A stretch of 64,000 nt of DNA from JAENWD01 sp036381155 (GCA_036381155.1 DASVDJ010000035.1:62001-126000); one strand, 5' to 3'; positions 33,250-40,670 are shown, counted from the stretch's first letter. Notes: generated by a model not told the origin, from the sequence alone. A program made the numbers and translations.

Positions 33250-34418
33250 GCGCGGCCGGCGATCTCCGTCCGCACCGCCTCGATCACCTGATCGACCTCG
33301 GTGTCGGTCAGGGCCGCGGACAACGGAAGCGACAACGTCGTGTCCGAGACGCGCTCGGCGTGCGGGAACATGCCCCGGGCAAGGCCGAACCGCCCGGCAT
33401 AGAACGAATGGAGGTGCAGCGCGCGGAAGTGGATGCTGGTGCCGATGCCGCGTGCGGCGAGGGCCTGCTGCAGCGCGTCGCGCGACCGCCCGCACGCCGC
33501 CTCCTCGATCAGCACGGCATACAGGTGATGCGCGTGGCGCTCGCCGGGGCCGACCGGCGGCGGCGTGACGATCGGCAGATCGGCAAAGGCCTCGTCGTAC
33601 CGGGCGGCAATCGCGGCGCGGCGCCGGTAGAGCGCCTCGAGCCGTTCGAGCTGCCGCAGGCCGATCGCCGCCTGCAGATCCATCATGTTGTACTTGAAGC
33701 CGGCCAGCAGGACGTCGTAGTGCGGCGACCCGTTCTGCGCGTACCGGCTCCAGCCGTTGCGGCTCAGGCCGTGCAGCGCCGCCGTCCGCACGAACGCCTC
33801 GGCGTCGGCGTGCGGCGTCGTCAACATCCCCCCTTCGCCCGTCGTGAGGTTCTTCGTCGAGTAGAAGCTGAAGCAGGTGAAGTCGGCCGTCGTGCCGACC
33901 TTGCCCGCGTTCGACACCGCCTCGATCGCATGGGCCGCGTCCTCGATGAGCGTCAGCCCGCGTTCGGCGGCGAGGCGGCGGAGCGCCGCGATGTCGGCCG
34001 GGTGGCCGCCCAGATGCACCGCCACGATCGCGCGGGTGCGCGGCGACATCGCCTGGCGCACGGCCTGCGGATCGAGATTGCGCGTGACCGGGTCGACGTC
34101 GGCGAAGACCGGCGTGGCGCCGGCATGGATGATCGCGTTCGCGGTCGCACAGAACGTGAGCGGTGTGGTGATGACCTCGTCGCCCGGACCGATGCCGGCG
34201 GCGAGCAGCGCCAGGTGCAGCGCGGCGGTGCACGAGTTGAGCGCCACCGCGCGCGGAGCGCCGATCCAGGCCGCGAAGGCCGTCTCGAACGCCGCCACCC
34301 GCGGACCGGTCGTCAGCCAGCCCGACTCCAGCGTCGCGATCACCTCGGTGATCTCGGCCTCGCTCAGCGCCGGACGCGCCAGGGCCACGTACGCGCCGCT
34401 GCTCGTCGTCACGGACAT
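33246..34418 (-). CDS. pseC: PLP-dependent sugar aminotransferase (DegT/DnrJ/EryC1; PseC-like)
   Basis: A 390-residue aspartate-aminotransferase-fold enzyme that adds an amino group to the 4-keto sugar made by the PseB-type dehydratase. The PLP-binding Lys is in FSFYSTKNLTTGEGG; DEVITTPLTFCATANAI, LIEDAAHA and YNMMDLQAAIGL are DegT signatures. PseC is the best match given pseG next door. It overlaps pseG by 4 bp. Confidence 0.9.
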   Translation of the reverse strand: MSVTTSSGAYVALARPALSEAEITEVIATLESGWLTTGPRVAAFETAFAAWIGAPRAVALNSCTAALHLALLAAGIGPGDEVITTPLTFCATANAIIHAGATPVFADVDPVTRNLDPQAVRQAMSPRTRAIVAVHLGGHPADIAALRRLAAERGLTLIEDAAHAIEAVSNAGKVGTTADFTCFSFYSTKNLTTGEGGMLTTPHADAEAFVRTAALHGLSRNGWSRYAQNGSPHYDVLLAGFKYNMMDLQAAIGLRQLERLEALYRRRAAIAARYDEAFADLPIVTPPPVGPGERHAHHLYAVLIEEAACGRSRDALQQALAARGIGTSIHFRALHLHSFYAGRFGLARGMFPHAERVSDTTLSLPLSAALTDTEVDQVIEAVRTEIAGRA

Positions 34419-34419
34419 G

Positions 34420-35052
34420 TCAGTGCGCGTCGGCCGCGCGCCGCGCGAGTGCGGCCAGGGCGGAGAAGAACGGCTCGCACCGGCCGAGCGCCGGCTCGAG
34501 ATCGAACTCGAGGATGTCGGCGACGGTCACCCAGTCCTGCTGCGCCTGCGCCTCGGACAGGGCCGCCAGCGGCGTGCCGAGCCCCTCGAGCACCTCGATG
34601 GCCGTCTGCCCGTCGCATTCGGCCGCTTCGAGCGGCACGCCCATGGCGGTGCCCAGTGCATCGAGGAGCGACACCAGCGTCCGCAGGCCTCCGGTGAGCT
34701 CCGCGAGCCCCTCGTTCGCGTACACGGCGTCGGCACGCCGGAATCGTTGCGCGATCTCGAGCGTGTGCTGCCGGAGCCCGGCGAGTCCGCGGAGCGCCTC
34801 GTCGAGCGAGGTCGCGACGAGCGTGGCCGGCGTGGCCACCTCCATCTCCACGACCGCGAAGTCATCCAGCGTGCGCGCGGCGAACGCGGCATCGCGGAAT
34901 GACGGCTCCTCGACGCCGTCGAGTCGAACCGCCGTCACCACTTCGCCGGCCGACGCGCTGGTCCGATCCGCCCACGCGAGCAAATCGCCCAGCGTTTTCA
35001 GGCCCGGTTCGAGATCGCGCGCCTGGCTGTTCACGAGCACCCTGGTCATCAC
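34420..35052 (-). CDS. Unrecognised 210-residue protein in the glycosylation operon
   Basis: I do not recognise this protein. It begins MMTRVLVNSQARDLEPGLKT (either Met can serve) and continues with a beta-rich N-terminal part reminiscent of a small alpha/beta domain, then a largely helical C-terminal half rich in Leu and Ala without cysteines near one another or catalytic motifs. There is no signal peptide or membrane helix. It lies 1 bp upstream of pseC on the same strand and 147 bp downstream of the GT9 gene, so co-expression with flagellin sugar genes is likely. The 147-bp gap upstream holds nothing I can identify. An export or glycosylation accessory role is only a guess. Confidence 0.6.
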   Translation of the reverse strand: MMTRVLVNSQARDLEPGLKTLGDLLAWADRTSASAGEVVTAVRLDGVEEPSFRDAAFAARTLDDFAVVEMEVATPATLVATSLDEALRGLAGLRQHTLEIAQRFRRADAVYANEGLAELTGGLRTLVSLLDALGTAMGVPLEAAECDGQTAIEVLEGLGTPLAALSEAQAQQDWVTVADILEFDLEPALGRCEPFFSALAALARRAADAH

Positions 35053-35199
35053 CGCAGTCCTCCGCGGGGACTCTCCGGCCAGAACCGTGCCATGTTCCGC
35101 GGTGATCTGTGCGCCACGGATCGGCGCGCGCGTCCGCTCGTGCGTGAGTGCCGTGAGGAGGTTGGCTGCTGCGTGTCGTGCCGTGCAGTGGTGCGCGAA

Positions 35200-36789
35200 T
35201 CAGCTCGCTGCGGTTGCCGCGGCCCGTCCGGAGAAGATGCGCGCGAGCAGCCGCGCACGCCTGGCGGCCATCGCCCACTCCTCCCGGTAGAAGTGCGCCA
35301 GCGACCGTACGTCATGTCCGGCAGCCGACTCGAGGCGGGTGCGCAGGTACGCGACGACCGGCAGCAGGATTGGAGTGACGGTAGCCGCCGTGTGCGCCAC
35401 CTCGAACGCGCGCCCCAGTTCGGTGGCATGCGTCTCTGCGGCCCGGTTCGCGCCATCGATGCGCCGGGCGATCGCCGCCGCCCGATCTGCTCGTACGGCG
35501 AACCGCTCCAGCGCCCCGATCAGATCCCGATCGTCCAGCGCGAGCTCCTCGAGCGCGAGGCCGTCGGGCGCCGGCACGCCGGGCACCGGCATCGTCGTCT
35601 CCCACATCCGCGCGAGCGCGCGGCGCTCGATGCTCTGGCGCCGGCCGGCGGGCTCCCACACCGGCCGGTACTCAATCCGTCCGGTAGCGGTCCGTTCCGC
35701 CACGAGGACCCTGGCCCGAGCCGGCCGCACGAGCGGACCGTCGCCGAGCGCGAAGCGCGCGAGACCGGCAATCTCGGCTTCGTTCAGATCGTCACGGCAC
35801 GTCAGCTGATGGCAGGACGCGCCGGCGGCGCACGGGAAGCAGGCCGCCGTCGGCTCCACCGCGACGGAGCCGGCCGCATACGGACCGGTCTCGTGCACGA
35901 ACACCGGTCCCGTGGACAGGTCGAGCACCCGCGTGCCGACGGCCACCGCGACGTGCATCGTCCCGGTGTCGTTCGTGACCAGGAGCCGCGCGTGCCCGAG
36001 CAGCGCCGCCAGCTCCGGCACCGACGTCTCGCCCGCCGCGTCGATGGCCGGCCGGTCGAGCCGGGCGAGCGCACGACCCACGAGCGGACGCTCCGACGCG
36101 GATCCGACGAACACCATCGTGCCTGCGGATGCGGGCAGCAGATTCGCCATGGCGGCAACCCGCTCCGGCGGCCAGCGCTTGCGCTCGTCGCTGGCACCGA
36201 GCTGCAACGCGATCAGCGGTTCCCCTGTCCATCCCCGCGTGCGGAGCCAGGCCTCCATCTTCGTCCGGGCCTCGACCGGCACGTCGATCTCGAGCCTGCC
36301 GTCGTCGATCGGCACGCCGGCGGTCCATTGGAAGAGGTCGACGAGGTTGATGCAGCCGTACGTCCGCGCCAGCTGGCTCGCCCAGAAGTACGCCATCCAG
36401 GGATGGCGGACCACACGCGTGCGATCGGGCGCGATCAGGGCGCCGCGGACCTCGCGGGCCCGCACCCGCGCGCTGAGCAGGTTCGCCGTCGGGCTGCCGG
36501 TCAGATTGAGCACGAGGTCGAACGGCTCGGTGCCGAGCGAGTCGAGGAACGCACGCAGTTCGCGCCTCGCCGCCGTCCAGTCGGTCCTGACGGATTCGCC
36601 CAGGCTCCTGAGGGGGAAGACTGCCAGCTCGTCGTAGAGCGCACGCGGTACCGGTGTGTGGCTGAAGCCGTCGAACACCATCAGCGTGATGCGCGCCCCC
36701 GGATGCGCACGACGCAGGCCACGCAACATCGGCGTGGTCTGCAGCATGTCGCCGAGCCGGCAGAGCTGGATGACGAGGATGCGGGTCAT
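35200..36789 (-). CDS. Glycosyltransferase family 9 (heptosyltransferase-like) with C-terminal extension
   Basis: A 529-residue protein. The first 350 residues are a GT9 fold: ILVIQLCRLGDMLQTTPML at the N-terminus, ALQLGASDERKRWPPE and TNDTGTMHVAVAVGTRVLDL, followed by the typical cysteine-rich CFPCAAGASCHQLTC loop. A further 180 residues or so are not GT9 and look mainly helical (ERFAVRADRAAAIARRIDGA). In this operon it may transfer sugar to flagellin or build a surface glycan. It overlaps the CgeB-like tail by 4 bp. GT9 assignment is firm, acceptor unknown. Confidence 0.85.
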   Translation of the reverse strand: MTRILVIQLCRLGDMLQTTPMLRGLRRAHPGARITLMVFDGFSHTPVPRALYDELAVFPLRSLGESVRTDWTAARRELRAFLDSLGTEPFDLVLNLTGSPTANLLSARVRAREVRGALIAPDRTRVVRHPWMAYFWASQLARTYGCINLVDLFQWTAGVPIDDGRLEIDVPVEARTKMEAWLRTRGWTGEPLIALQLGASDERKRWPPERVAAMANLLPASAGTMVFVGSASERPLVGRALARLDRPAIDAAGETSVPELAALLGHARLLVTNDTGTMHVAVAVGTRVLDLSTGPVFVHETGPYAAGSVAVEPTAACFPCAAGASCHQLTCRDDLNEAEIAGLARFALGDGPLVRPARARVLVAERTATGRIEYRPVWEPAGRRQSIERRALARMWETTMPVPGVPAPDGLALEELALDDRDLIGALERFAVRADRAAAIARRIDGANRAAETHATELGRAFEVAHTAATVTPILLPVVAYLRTRLESAAGHDVRSLAHFYREEWAMAARRARLLARIFSGRAAATAAS

Positions 36790-37352
36790 CGTGCCCTCAC
36801 GACTTCCCTCACGTCGGCGAGGATGCGCAGCTCGATCTCCTCGTCGTCGAGCCGGGGCGCCTGCGCCGCGCGCGCCAGCGCGTCATCGAGTGATTCCTGC
36901 GGGGCCGGCGTCGCACCGGGCTGCAGGTGAGGCGGCAGCGCCTGACGCAGCAGTTCGGTCACGCGGTGCTCGCAGGTGTGCTCGCGCAACACACGCTCGC
37001 GGGCTCGTGCGGCAATCGCGACCGCGTCCTCGGCCCGATCCAGGTAGTGCTCTGCCAGCGCGCGCATCTCCGCGGCGCTGCGGAACGTGACCATCTCGCC
37101 GGCATCGAACAGGGCCGGCAGCGGCTCGCGGTGATCGACCAGCTGAAATGCGCCACACGCGGCCAGCGCGAACGTCCGCGCGTTGACGAAATCGGGCTGC
37201 GGATCCAGTCCCATGACATGGGCCGCGGCGTGCATGTTCAGGTTGACGCGTGTGGCCGCGACGATCCGGCGCGTCGCTTCCGTATCGACCCGCCCGGGCT
37301 CACCCCGGCAGGGAGCCAGCGGCGTGGTCTCCCCCCCCATCGCCCCACACAC
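36786..37352 (-). CDS. C-terminal part of a CgeB-like glycosyltransferase, out of frame with its N-terminal part
   Basis: This 188-residue frame continues the CgeB-type glycosyltransferase of the adjacent frame. It contains NLNMHAAAHVMGLDPQPDFV, RTFALAACGAFQLVDHREPL and DAGEMVTFRSAAEMRALAEH, the standard ending of DUF3880/Glyco_trans_1_2 proteins. Continuity is restored if one G is removed from the G8 tract at 37331-37338. A start codon (ATG at 37340, abutting the G-tract, or GTG at 37352) could in principle permit separate translation, but the first residues are not a natural N-terminus. It overlaps the GT9 start by 4 bp. The split may be a sequencing error, phase variation or a true mutation. 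Confidence 0.75.
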   Translation of the reverse strand: MCGAMGGETTPLAPCRGEPGRVDTEATRRIVAATRVNLNMHAAAHVMGLDPQPDFVNARTFALAACGAFQLVDHREPLPALFDAGEMVTFRSAAEMRALAEHYLDRAEDAVAIAARARERVLREHTCEHRVTELLRQALPPHLQPGATPAPQESLDDALARAAQAPRLDDEEIELRILADVREVVRAR

Positions 37353-38475
37353 GGAGACCGAGGTCGCGTACCGCTTCGAGCAGATGACGGCGATTCAGGT
37401 GTGGCGCACCCACGAAGCTCACCGAGGCCCCAAGGCGCTGCCGCTCGGCGTCGTCGAGCGCAACAGGCAGGTGGACTGCGGGGTCGCACGCCAGCGGCAG
37501 GTAGTGGACGCGCACGGCGCCGGCTGCCGCAATCTGGTCGAGAGCGGCCCCGGGCTGAATCGCGAAGAAGGTGTCGTAGAAGCGCGCGACCTCGCGCCAG
37601 GACGGATGCGCGCGCACGTTCTCGACGAACCAGCACGCGGTCCGGATGCCGGCTTTCCGCAGCGCTTCGAGCGGAGTGACGCTGAGCGGCGCCCGCCCGA
37701 CCGTCAGCACGAGGTCGGCCGGCCACTCACACGCGAGCCGGACGATGGCGTCGCCGAGCAGGAGCGTGAACTGCTCCTGAAGCCCGGTACGTGTGCCATC
37801 TCCTACGGGAAGAGTCCGGAATGCCTCCTGCGTGCCTGCGAACGCGCGTCCGTCGAATCGCCGGACCTCGCAGCCGGTCTGCCGCGCCGCCCGTTCGACA
37901 GAGTCCGCCACGTCCGGCGAGCGACCGGCCGTCCCACCGACGACGAGCACGCGGGGCGCTCGCGCGACCGGCAGTGAGGCCCAGCGTTCGGCCAGCGCCT
38001 GCAACGCAGGAGTCACGGCGGCGCTGGGCGTGTGCACGACGACAGCCGGTGCCGCCGCCCGCAGCCGGGCGAGCGCACCCGGCGCGGCGAGATCCTCCAG
38101 CGCGATGAGCGGCACCTGCTCGATCAGGTCGGACAGGTCCCGCGCCCGGAGGACGCCGGCGATCACGGCGGCGCGCTCGACGACGGCCGCGACGACGACA
38201 CCACGCCGGCGGAGAGCTTCGGCGAAATAGCCCGTCCCCAGGCCGAGGAGGACCACGCGCGCGGCGGTCACATCGGCGGCGGCCGCTTCGGCCACCTCAC
38301 GGGGGCGGCGGCGGCTGTCGAGCGGCCGACCGTGCAGTTCGAGCACCGGCTCCCCTGTTGCGGCCGGCGCGGTCGACGGGACGTCACCCCCGGCGATGAT
38401 CTCCAGCACGCGCGCGGCCGTGTCCGGCACACGGCTGCGCAGGATCGCCAGGTTCCAGTCGAACAGCGCGCTCAT
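37300..38475 (-). CDS. CgeB-like glycosyltransferase, N-terminal part, frameshifted at a G8 tract
   Basis: A 391-residue frame that encodes the first two thirds of a CgeB/DUF3880-family glycosyltransferase, a family common in flagellin-glycosylation loci. Recognisable pieces are SALFDWNLAILRSRVPD, VVLLGLGTGYFAEALRRRG, CWFVENVRAHPSWREVARFY and ASVSFVGAPHLNRRHLLEAV. After VWGDGGG it loses homology (DHAAGSLPG, stop) because of the G8 tract; the conserved remainder is in the next frame. With seven Gs the product would be about 562 residues. It is the first gene of the long minus-strand operon and is divergent from the flagellin genes. Confidence 0.78.
   Translation of the reverse strand: MSALFDWNLAILRSRVPDTAARVLEIIAGGDVPSTAPAATGEPVLELHGRPLDSRRRPREVAEAAAADVTAARVVLLGLGTGYFAEALRRRGVVVAAVVERAAVIAGVLRARDLSDLIEQVPLIALEDLAAPGALARLRAAAPAVVVHTPSAAVTPALQALAERWASLPVARAPRVLVVGGTAGRSPDVADSVERAARQTGCEVRRFDGRAFAGTQEAFRTLPVGDGTRTGLQEQFTLLLGDAIVRLACEWPADLVLTVGRAPLSVTPLEALRKAGIRTACWFVENVRAHPSWREVARFYDTFFAIQPGAALDQIAAAGAVRVHYLPLACDPAVHLPVALDDAERQRLGASVSFVGAPHLNRRHLLEAVRDLGLRVWGDGGGDHAAGSLPG
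37331..37338 (-). repeat. G8 homopolymer tract at the frameshift
   Basis: Eight consecutive C on the plus strand (G on the coding strand) lie exactly where homology to CgeB-like proteins jumps frame by one base. Seven Gs, or ten, would restore one continuous frame. Such tracts slip during replication and control flagellin-modification genes in Campylobacter and Helicobacter. They are also a frequent site of sequencing or assembly error. Confidence 0.85.
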
Positions 38476-38607
38476 GCGGGCAGCGCAGGCGGGCGGACGG
38501 CCGACGCCGCCATCCGGACGAGCGCCGGTGTGCCGACAGCACCAGCCGTGGTTCCGGGAACGCCGACACCGGCGTGATCGGCGGGTCGAACGCGCCGCGC
38601 CGGACGC

Positions 38608-38634
38608 TCAAGGCCCCTCACCCTCCGACGATTA
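38608..38634 (+). promoter_or_regulatory. Sigma-28-like promoter candidate for flagellin gene 1
   Basis: TCAAGGCC, 11 nt, GACGATTA resembles the sigma-28 consensus (TAAAGTTT-N11-GCCGATAA) but is weaker than the promoter of flagellin gene 2. It lies about 80 nt before the ATG in the 240-bp region between the divergent glycosyltransferase and flagellin genes. Confidence 0.4.
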
Positions 38635-38673
38635 CCCGCGCGTCCTGCCACGGGCCCGACTCCCGCGGCGGCG

Positions 38674-38693
38674 GACCGGCTGGGATGCCGGTC
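38674..38693 (+). promoter_or_regulatory. Hairpin with GGA loop in the flagellin-1 leader (probable CsrA site)
   Basis: The RNA can form a 7-bp stem, GACCGGC with GCCGGTC, closing the hexaloop TGGGAT. The loop GGA (38683-38685) lies 22 nt upstream of the first GGA of the Shine-Dalgarno AAGGAGGA (38703-38710). A GGA in a hairpin loop followed by a GGA in the ribosome site is the classical arrangement for CsrA repression of flagellin mRNA. Confidence 0.65.
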
Positions 38694-38715
38694 GCGACTC
38701 TCAAGGAGGAATGAC

Positions 38716-39519
38716 ATGGCTTCGTTTTCGGTCGTCAGCAACATCTCGTCGGCGAACGCGCAGGCGAACCTGATCGCCACGAACATCGGGCTGAACAAGG
38801 CGCTGACGCGTCTCTCGAGCGGGTTCCGCATCAACTACGCCGGCGACGATGCGGCGGGCCTCGCGGTCGCGAACGCGTATCGCAACGACCTCGCGATCAT
38901 CAACCAGGGGATCCGGAACGCCAACGACGGCCTTTCGACTCTCCAGATCAAGGACGGTGCGCTGAACAACATCTCCACGCTGCTCGACCGCCTGGCCACC
39001 CTGGCCACGCAGGCGGCCTCCGGTGAGACGAGCGACGCGAGCCGCGCGACGCTGGACCAGGAGTACCAGGACGTCCTCGCCGAGATCACCCGCGAGTCCA
39101 CCGTCGCGGGGCTCCAGTCCGACGCGGGCTTCTCGGTCTTCGTGAGCAACAACGGGGCCAATGGCAAGATCACCGGCACCATCTCGGGCGCCTCGGTGGC
39201 CAGCCTCAATCTGACCGGCACGGCGCTGACGACGCAGGGCGGCGCGGAAGCGGCCGTCGCGGCCGTCGCCTCGGCGGTGACGCTGCTCGGCCAGGCGCAG
39301 AGCACGATCGGTGTGCTGCAGAACCGCCTGCAGTTCGCGATTTCGCTCGCGCAGTCGCAGGTCGTCAACAACAAGGCGGCCGAGAGCCGCATCCGCGACG
39401 CCAACATCGCGGAGGAGACGGCCAACATGACCCGGTTCAACATCCTGAGCCAGAGCGGCATCGCGGCACTGGCGCAGGCGAACCAGACGTCGGCGTCGGT
39501 GCTGTCGCTGCTGCGGTAA
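38716..39519 (+). CDS. fliC: Flagellin (copy 1)
   Basis: A 267-residue flagellin, at the short end for the family: the D0 and D1 helices are complete and the outer D2/D3 domains are nearly absent. N-terminal ALTRLSSGFRINYAGDDAAG and IRNANDGLSTLQIKDGAL, and C-terminal ESRIRDANIAEETANMTRFN and ALAQANQTSASVLSLLR, are conserved. The short middle (NNGANGKITGTISG) offers several Ser/Thr residues for glycosylation. The Shine-Dalgarno AAGGAGGA lies 5 nt before the ATG. A near-identical copy of exactly the same length follows. Assembly requires FliS (chaperone), FliD (cap) and FliA (sigma-28), all encoded in the window. Confidence 0.97.
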   Translation: MASFSVVSNISSANAQANLIATNIGLNKALTRLSSGFRINYAGDDAAGLAVANAYRNDLAIINQGIRNANDGLSTLQIKDGALNNISTLLDRLATLATQAASGETSDASRATLDQEYQDVLAEITRESTVAGLQSDAGFSVFVSNNGANGKITGTISGASVASLNLTGTALTTQGGAEAAVAAVASAVTLLGQAQSTIGVLQNRLQFAISLAQSQVVNNKAAESRIRDANIAEETANMTRFNILSQSGIAALAQANQTSASVLSLLR

Positions 39520-39525
39520 CCCTGA

Positions 39526-39552
39526 CGGGGGCGCCCGCAGCGGGCGTCCCCG
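39526..39552 (+). terminator. Stem-loop after flagellin gene 1
   Basis: A 12-bp stem (CGGGGGCGCCCG with CGGGCGTCCCCG, one G-U pair) closes the loop CAG six bases after the stop codon. There is only a short T-pair downstream. It probably limits read-through and stabilises the flagellin mRNA. Confidence 0.65.
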
Positions 39553-39674
39553 TTCCCGCTGTCTCCGGACGGCGGGGCGACAACCGCTGACGGAACGGCG
39601 GCGCCGCGCGCCGCCAGTCAGGAGGGCCGGACCGGGTTCCCGGGGGCACGTGGACCCCGGGGCCCGGGTCCGAT

Positions 39675-39701
39675 TAAAGCCGTACGTCCGTTCTCCGATT
39701 A
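39675..39701 (+). promoter_or_regulatory. Sigma-28 promoter of flagellin gene 2
   Basis: TAAAGCCG, exactly 11 nt, TCCGATTA. This matches the flagellar sigma-28 consensus TAAAGTTT-N11-GCCGATAA at 11 of 16 positions, including the TAAAG and CCGAT cores. It lies 80 nt upstream of the ATG. The cognate sigma factor FliA and anti-sigma factor FlgM are both encoded here. Confidence 0.75.
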
Positions 39702-39738
39702 CCTGGCCGCCAGAGAGACCGGGCCCGCACGGGTCCGG

Positions 39739-39760
39739 CGGCCGGCATGGATGCCGGCCG
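39739..39760 (+). promoter_or_regulatory. Hairpin with GGA hexaloop in the flagellin-2 leader (probable CsrA site)
   Basis: A perfect 8-bp stem (CGGCCGGC with GCCGGCCG) closes the hexaloop ATGGAT. The loop GGA (39749-39751) lies 21 nt before the first GGA of the Shine-Dalgarno AAGGAGGA (39768-39775). The arrangement is the same as in the flagellin-1 leader although the stem bases differ, which suggests selection on the structure. Confidence 0.7.
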
Positions 39761-39780
39761 GGCAGTCAAGGAGGATCGGT

Positions 39781-40584
39781 ATGGCTTCGTTCTCTGTCGT
39801 CAGCAACATCTCGTCCGCGAATGCGCAGGCCAACCTGGTGCAGACCAACCTCGGTCTGAACCGGGCCCTCACCCGTCTGTCCAGCGGATTCCGCATCAAC
39901 TACGCCGGCGACGATGCCGCGGGCCTCGCGGTTGCCAACGCGTACCGCAACGACATCGCGATCATCAATCAGGGCATCCGCAACGCGAACGACGGGCTGT
40001 CCGGTCTGCAGATCAAGGACGGCGCGCTCGCGAACATCTCGACGCTGCTCGACCGCCTGGCCACCCTGGCCACGCAGGCGGCCTCCGGAGAGACGAGCGA
40101 CGCCAGCCGCGCGACACTGGACCTCGAGTACCAGGACGTCCTGCGCGAAATCGACCGCGAGGCGACGGTGGCCGGGCTGACGGCCGACCATGGCTTCTCG
40201 GTCTTCGTGAGCAACAACGGCGCAAACGGGAAAATCACGGGCACGATTGCCGGCACGTCAACGGCCGCCCTCAACCTGACCGGCACGGCGCTGACGACGC
40301 AGGCCGGCGCGGAAGCAGCCGTCGCGGCCGTCGCCTCGGCGGTGACGCTGCTCGGTGAGGCACAGGGCACGATCGGCGTGCTGCAGAACCGCCTGCAGTT
40401 CGCCATCGCGCTCGGACAGTCGCAGGTCGTCAACAACAAGGCGGCGGAGAGCCGCATCCGCGACGCCAACATCGCGGAGGAGACGGCCAACATGACGCGC
40501 TACAACATCCTGAGCCAGAGCGGCATCGCGGCCCTGGCGCAGGCGAACCAGTCCTCGTCGATGGTCCTGTCGCTGCTGCGATAG
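39781..40584 (+). CDS. fliC: Flagellin (copy 2)
   Basis: A second 267-residue flagellin, differing from copy 1 by a small number of scattered substitutions (for example LVQTNLGLNRALTRLSSGF at the N-terminus and ANQSSSMVLSLLR at the end). Conserved D0/D1 segments and the short NNGANGKITGTIAG middle are retained. The start MASFSVVSN follows AAGGAGGA by 5 nt; an ATG 30 nt upstream lies inside the leader hairpin and is unlikely to be used. Its sigma-28 promoter is better than that of copy 1, so this may be the major filament subunit. Confidence 0.97.
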   Translation: MASFSVVSNISSANAQANLVQTNLGLNRALTRLSSGFRINYAGDDAAGLAVANAYRNDIAIINQGIRNANDGLSGLQIKDGALANISTLLDRLATLATQAASGETSDASRATLDLEYQDVLREIDREATVAGLTADHGFSVFVSNNGANGKITGTIAGTSTAALNLTGTALTTQAGAEAAVAAVASAVTLLGEAQGTIGVLQNRLQFAIALGQSQVVNNKAAESRIRDANIAEETANMTRYNILSQSGIAALAQANQSSSMVLSLLR

Positions 40585-40595
40585 GCCGACGTCCG

Positions 40596-40620
40596 CGGGC
40601 CGCCACACATCGGCGGCCCG
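40596..40620 (+). terminator. Stem-loop after flagellin gene 2
   Basis: A perfect 9-bp stem (CGGGCCGCC with GGCGGCCCG) closes the loop ACACATC, 11 nt after the stop codon. No T-run follows. It separates the flagellin transcript from the sigma-54-like promoter of fliD. Confidence 0.65.
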
Positions 40621-40654
40621 TCGGCCAGACGGCCGGACCGAGCGGATGACGGCG

Positions 40655-40670
40655 TGGCCCGGTTCTCGCA
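40655..40670 (+). promoter_or_regulatory. Sigma-54-like promoter candidate for fliD-fliS-fliT
   Basis: TGGCCCGgttcTCGCA matches the -24/-12 consensus TGGCACG-N4-TTGCW, with GG and GC exactly 12 bp apart and two mismatches. It lies 54 nt before the fliD ATG and downstream of the flagellin-2 terminator. Confidence 0.5.

Noticed and set aside
35053..35199. A small gene between the GT9 gene and the unknown 210-residue gene
   Set aside because: No frame with a start, ribosome site and plausible composition; left as an intergenic spacer.
38520..38550. Sigma-54 promoter for the glycosyltransferase-che operon
   Set aside because: CGGCACACCGGCGCT has the GG element but the GC element is one base too close and the TT before it is missing.
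39751..39780. Upstream ATG as the start of flagellin 2
   Set aside because: It lies within the leader hairpin, has no ribosome site and would break the match with flagellin 1.
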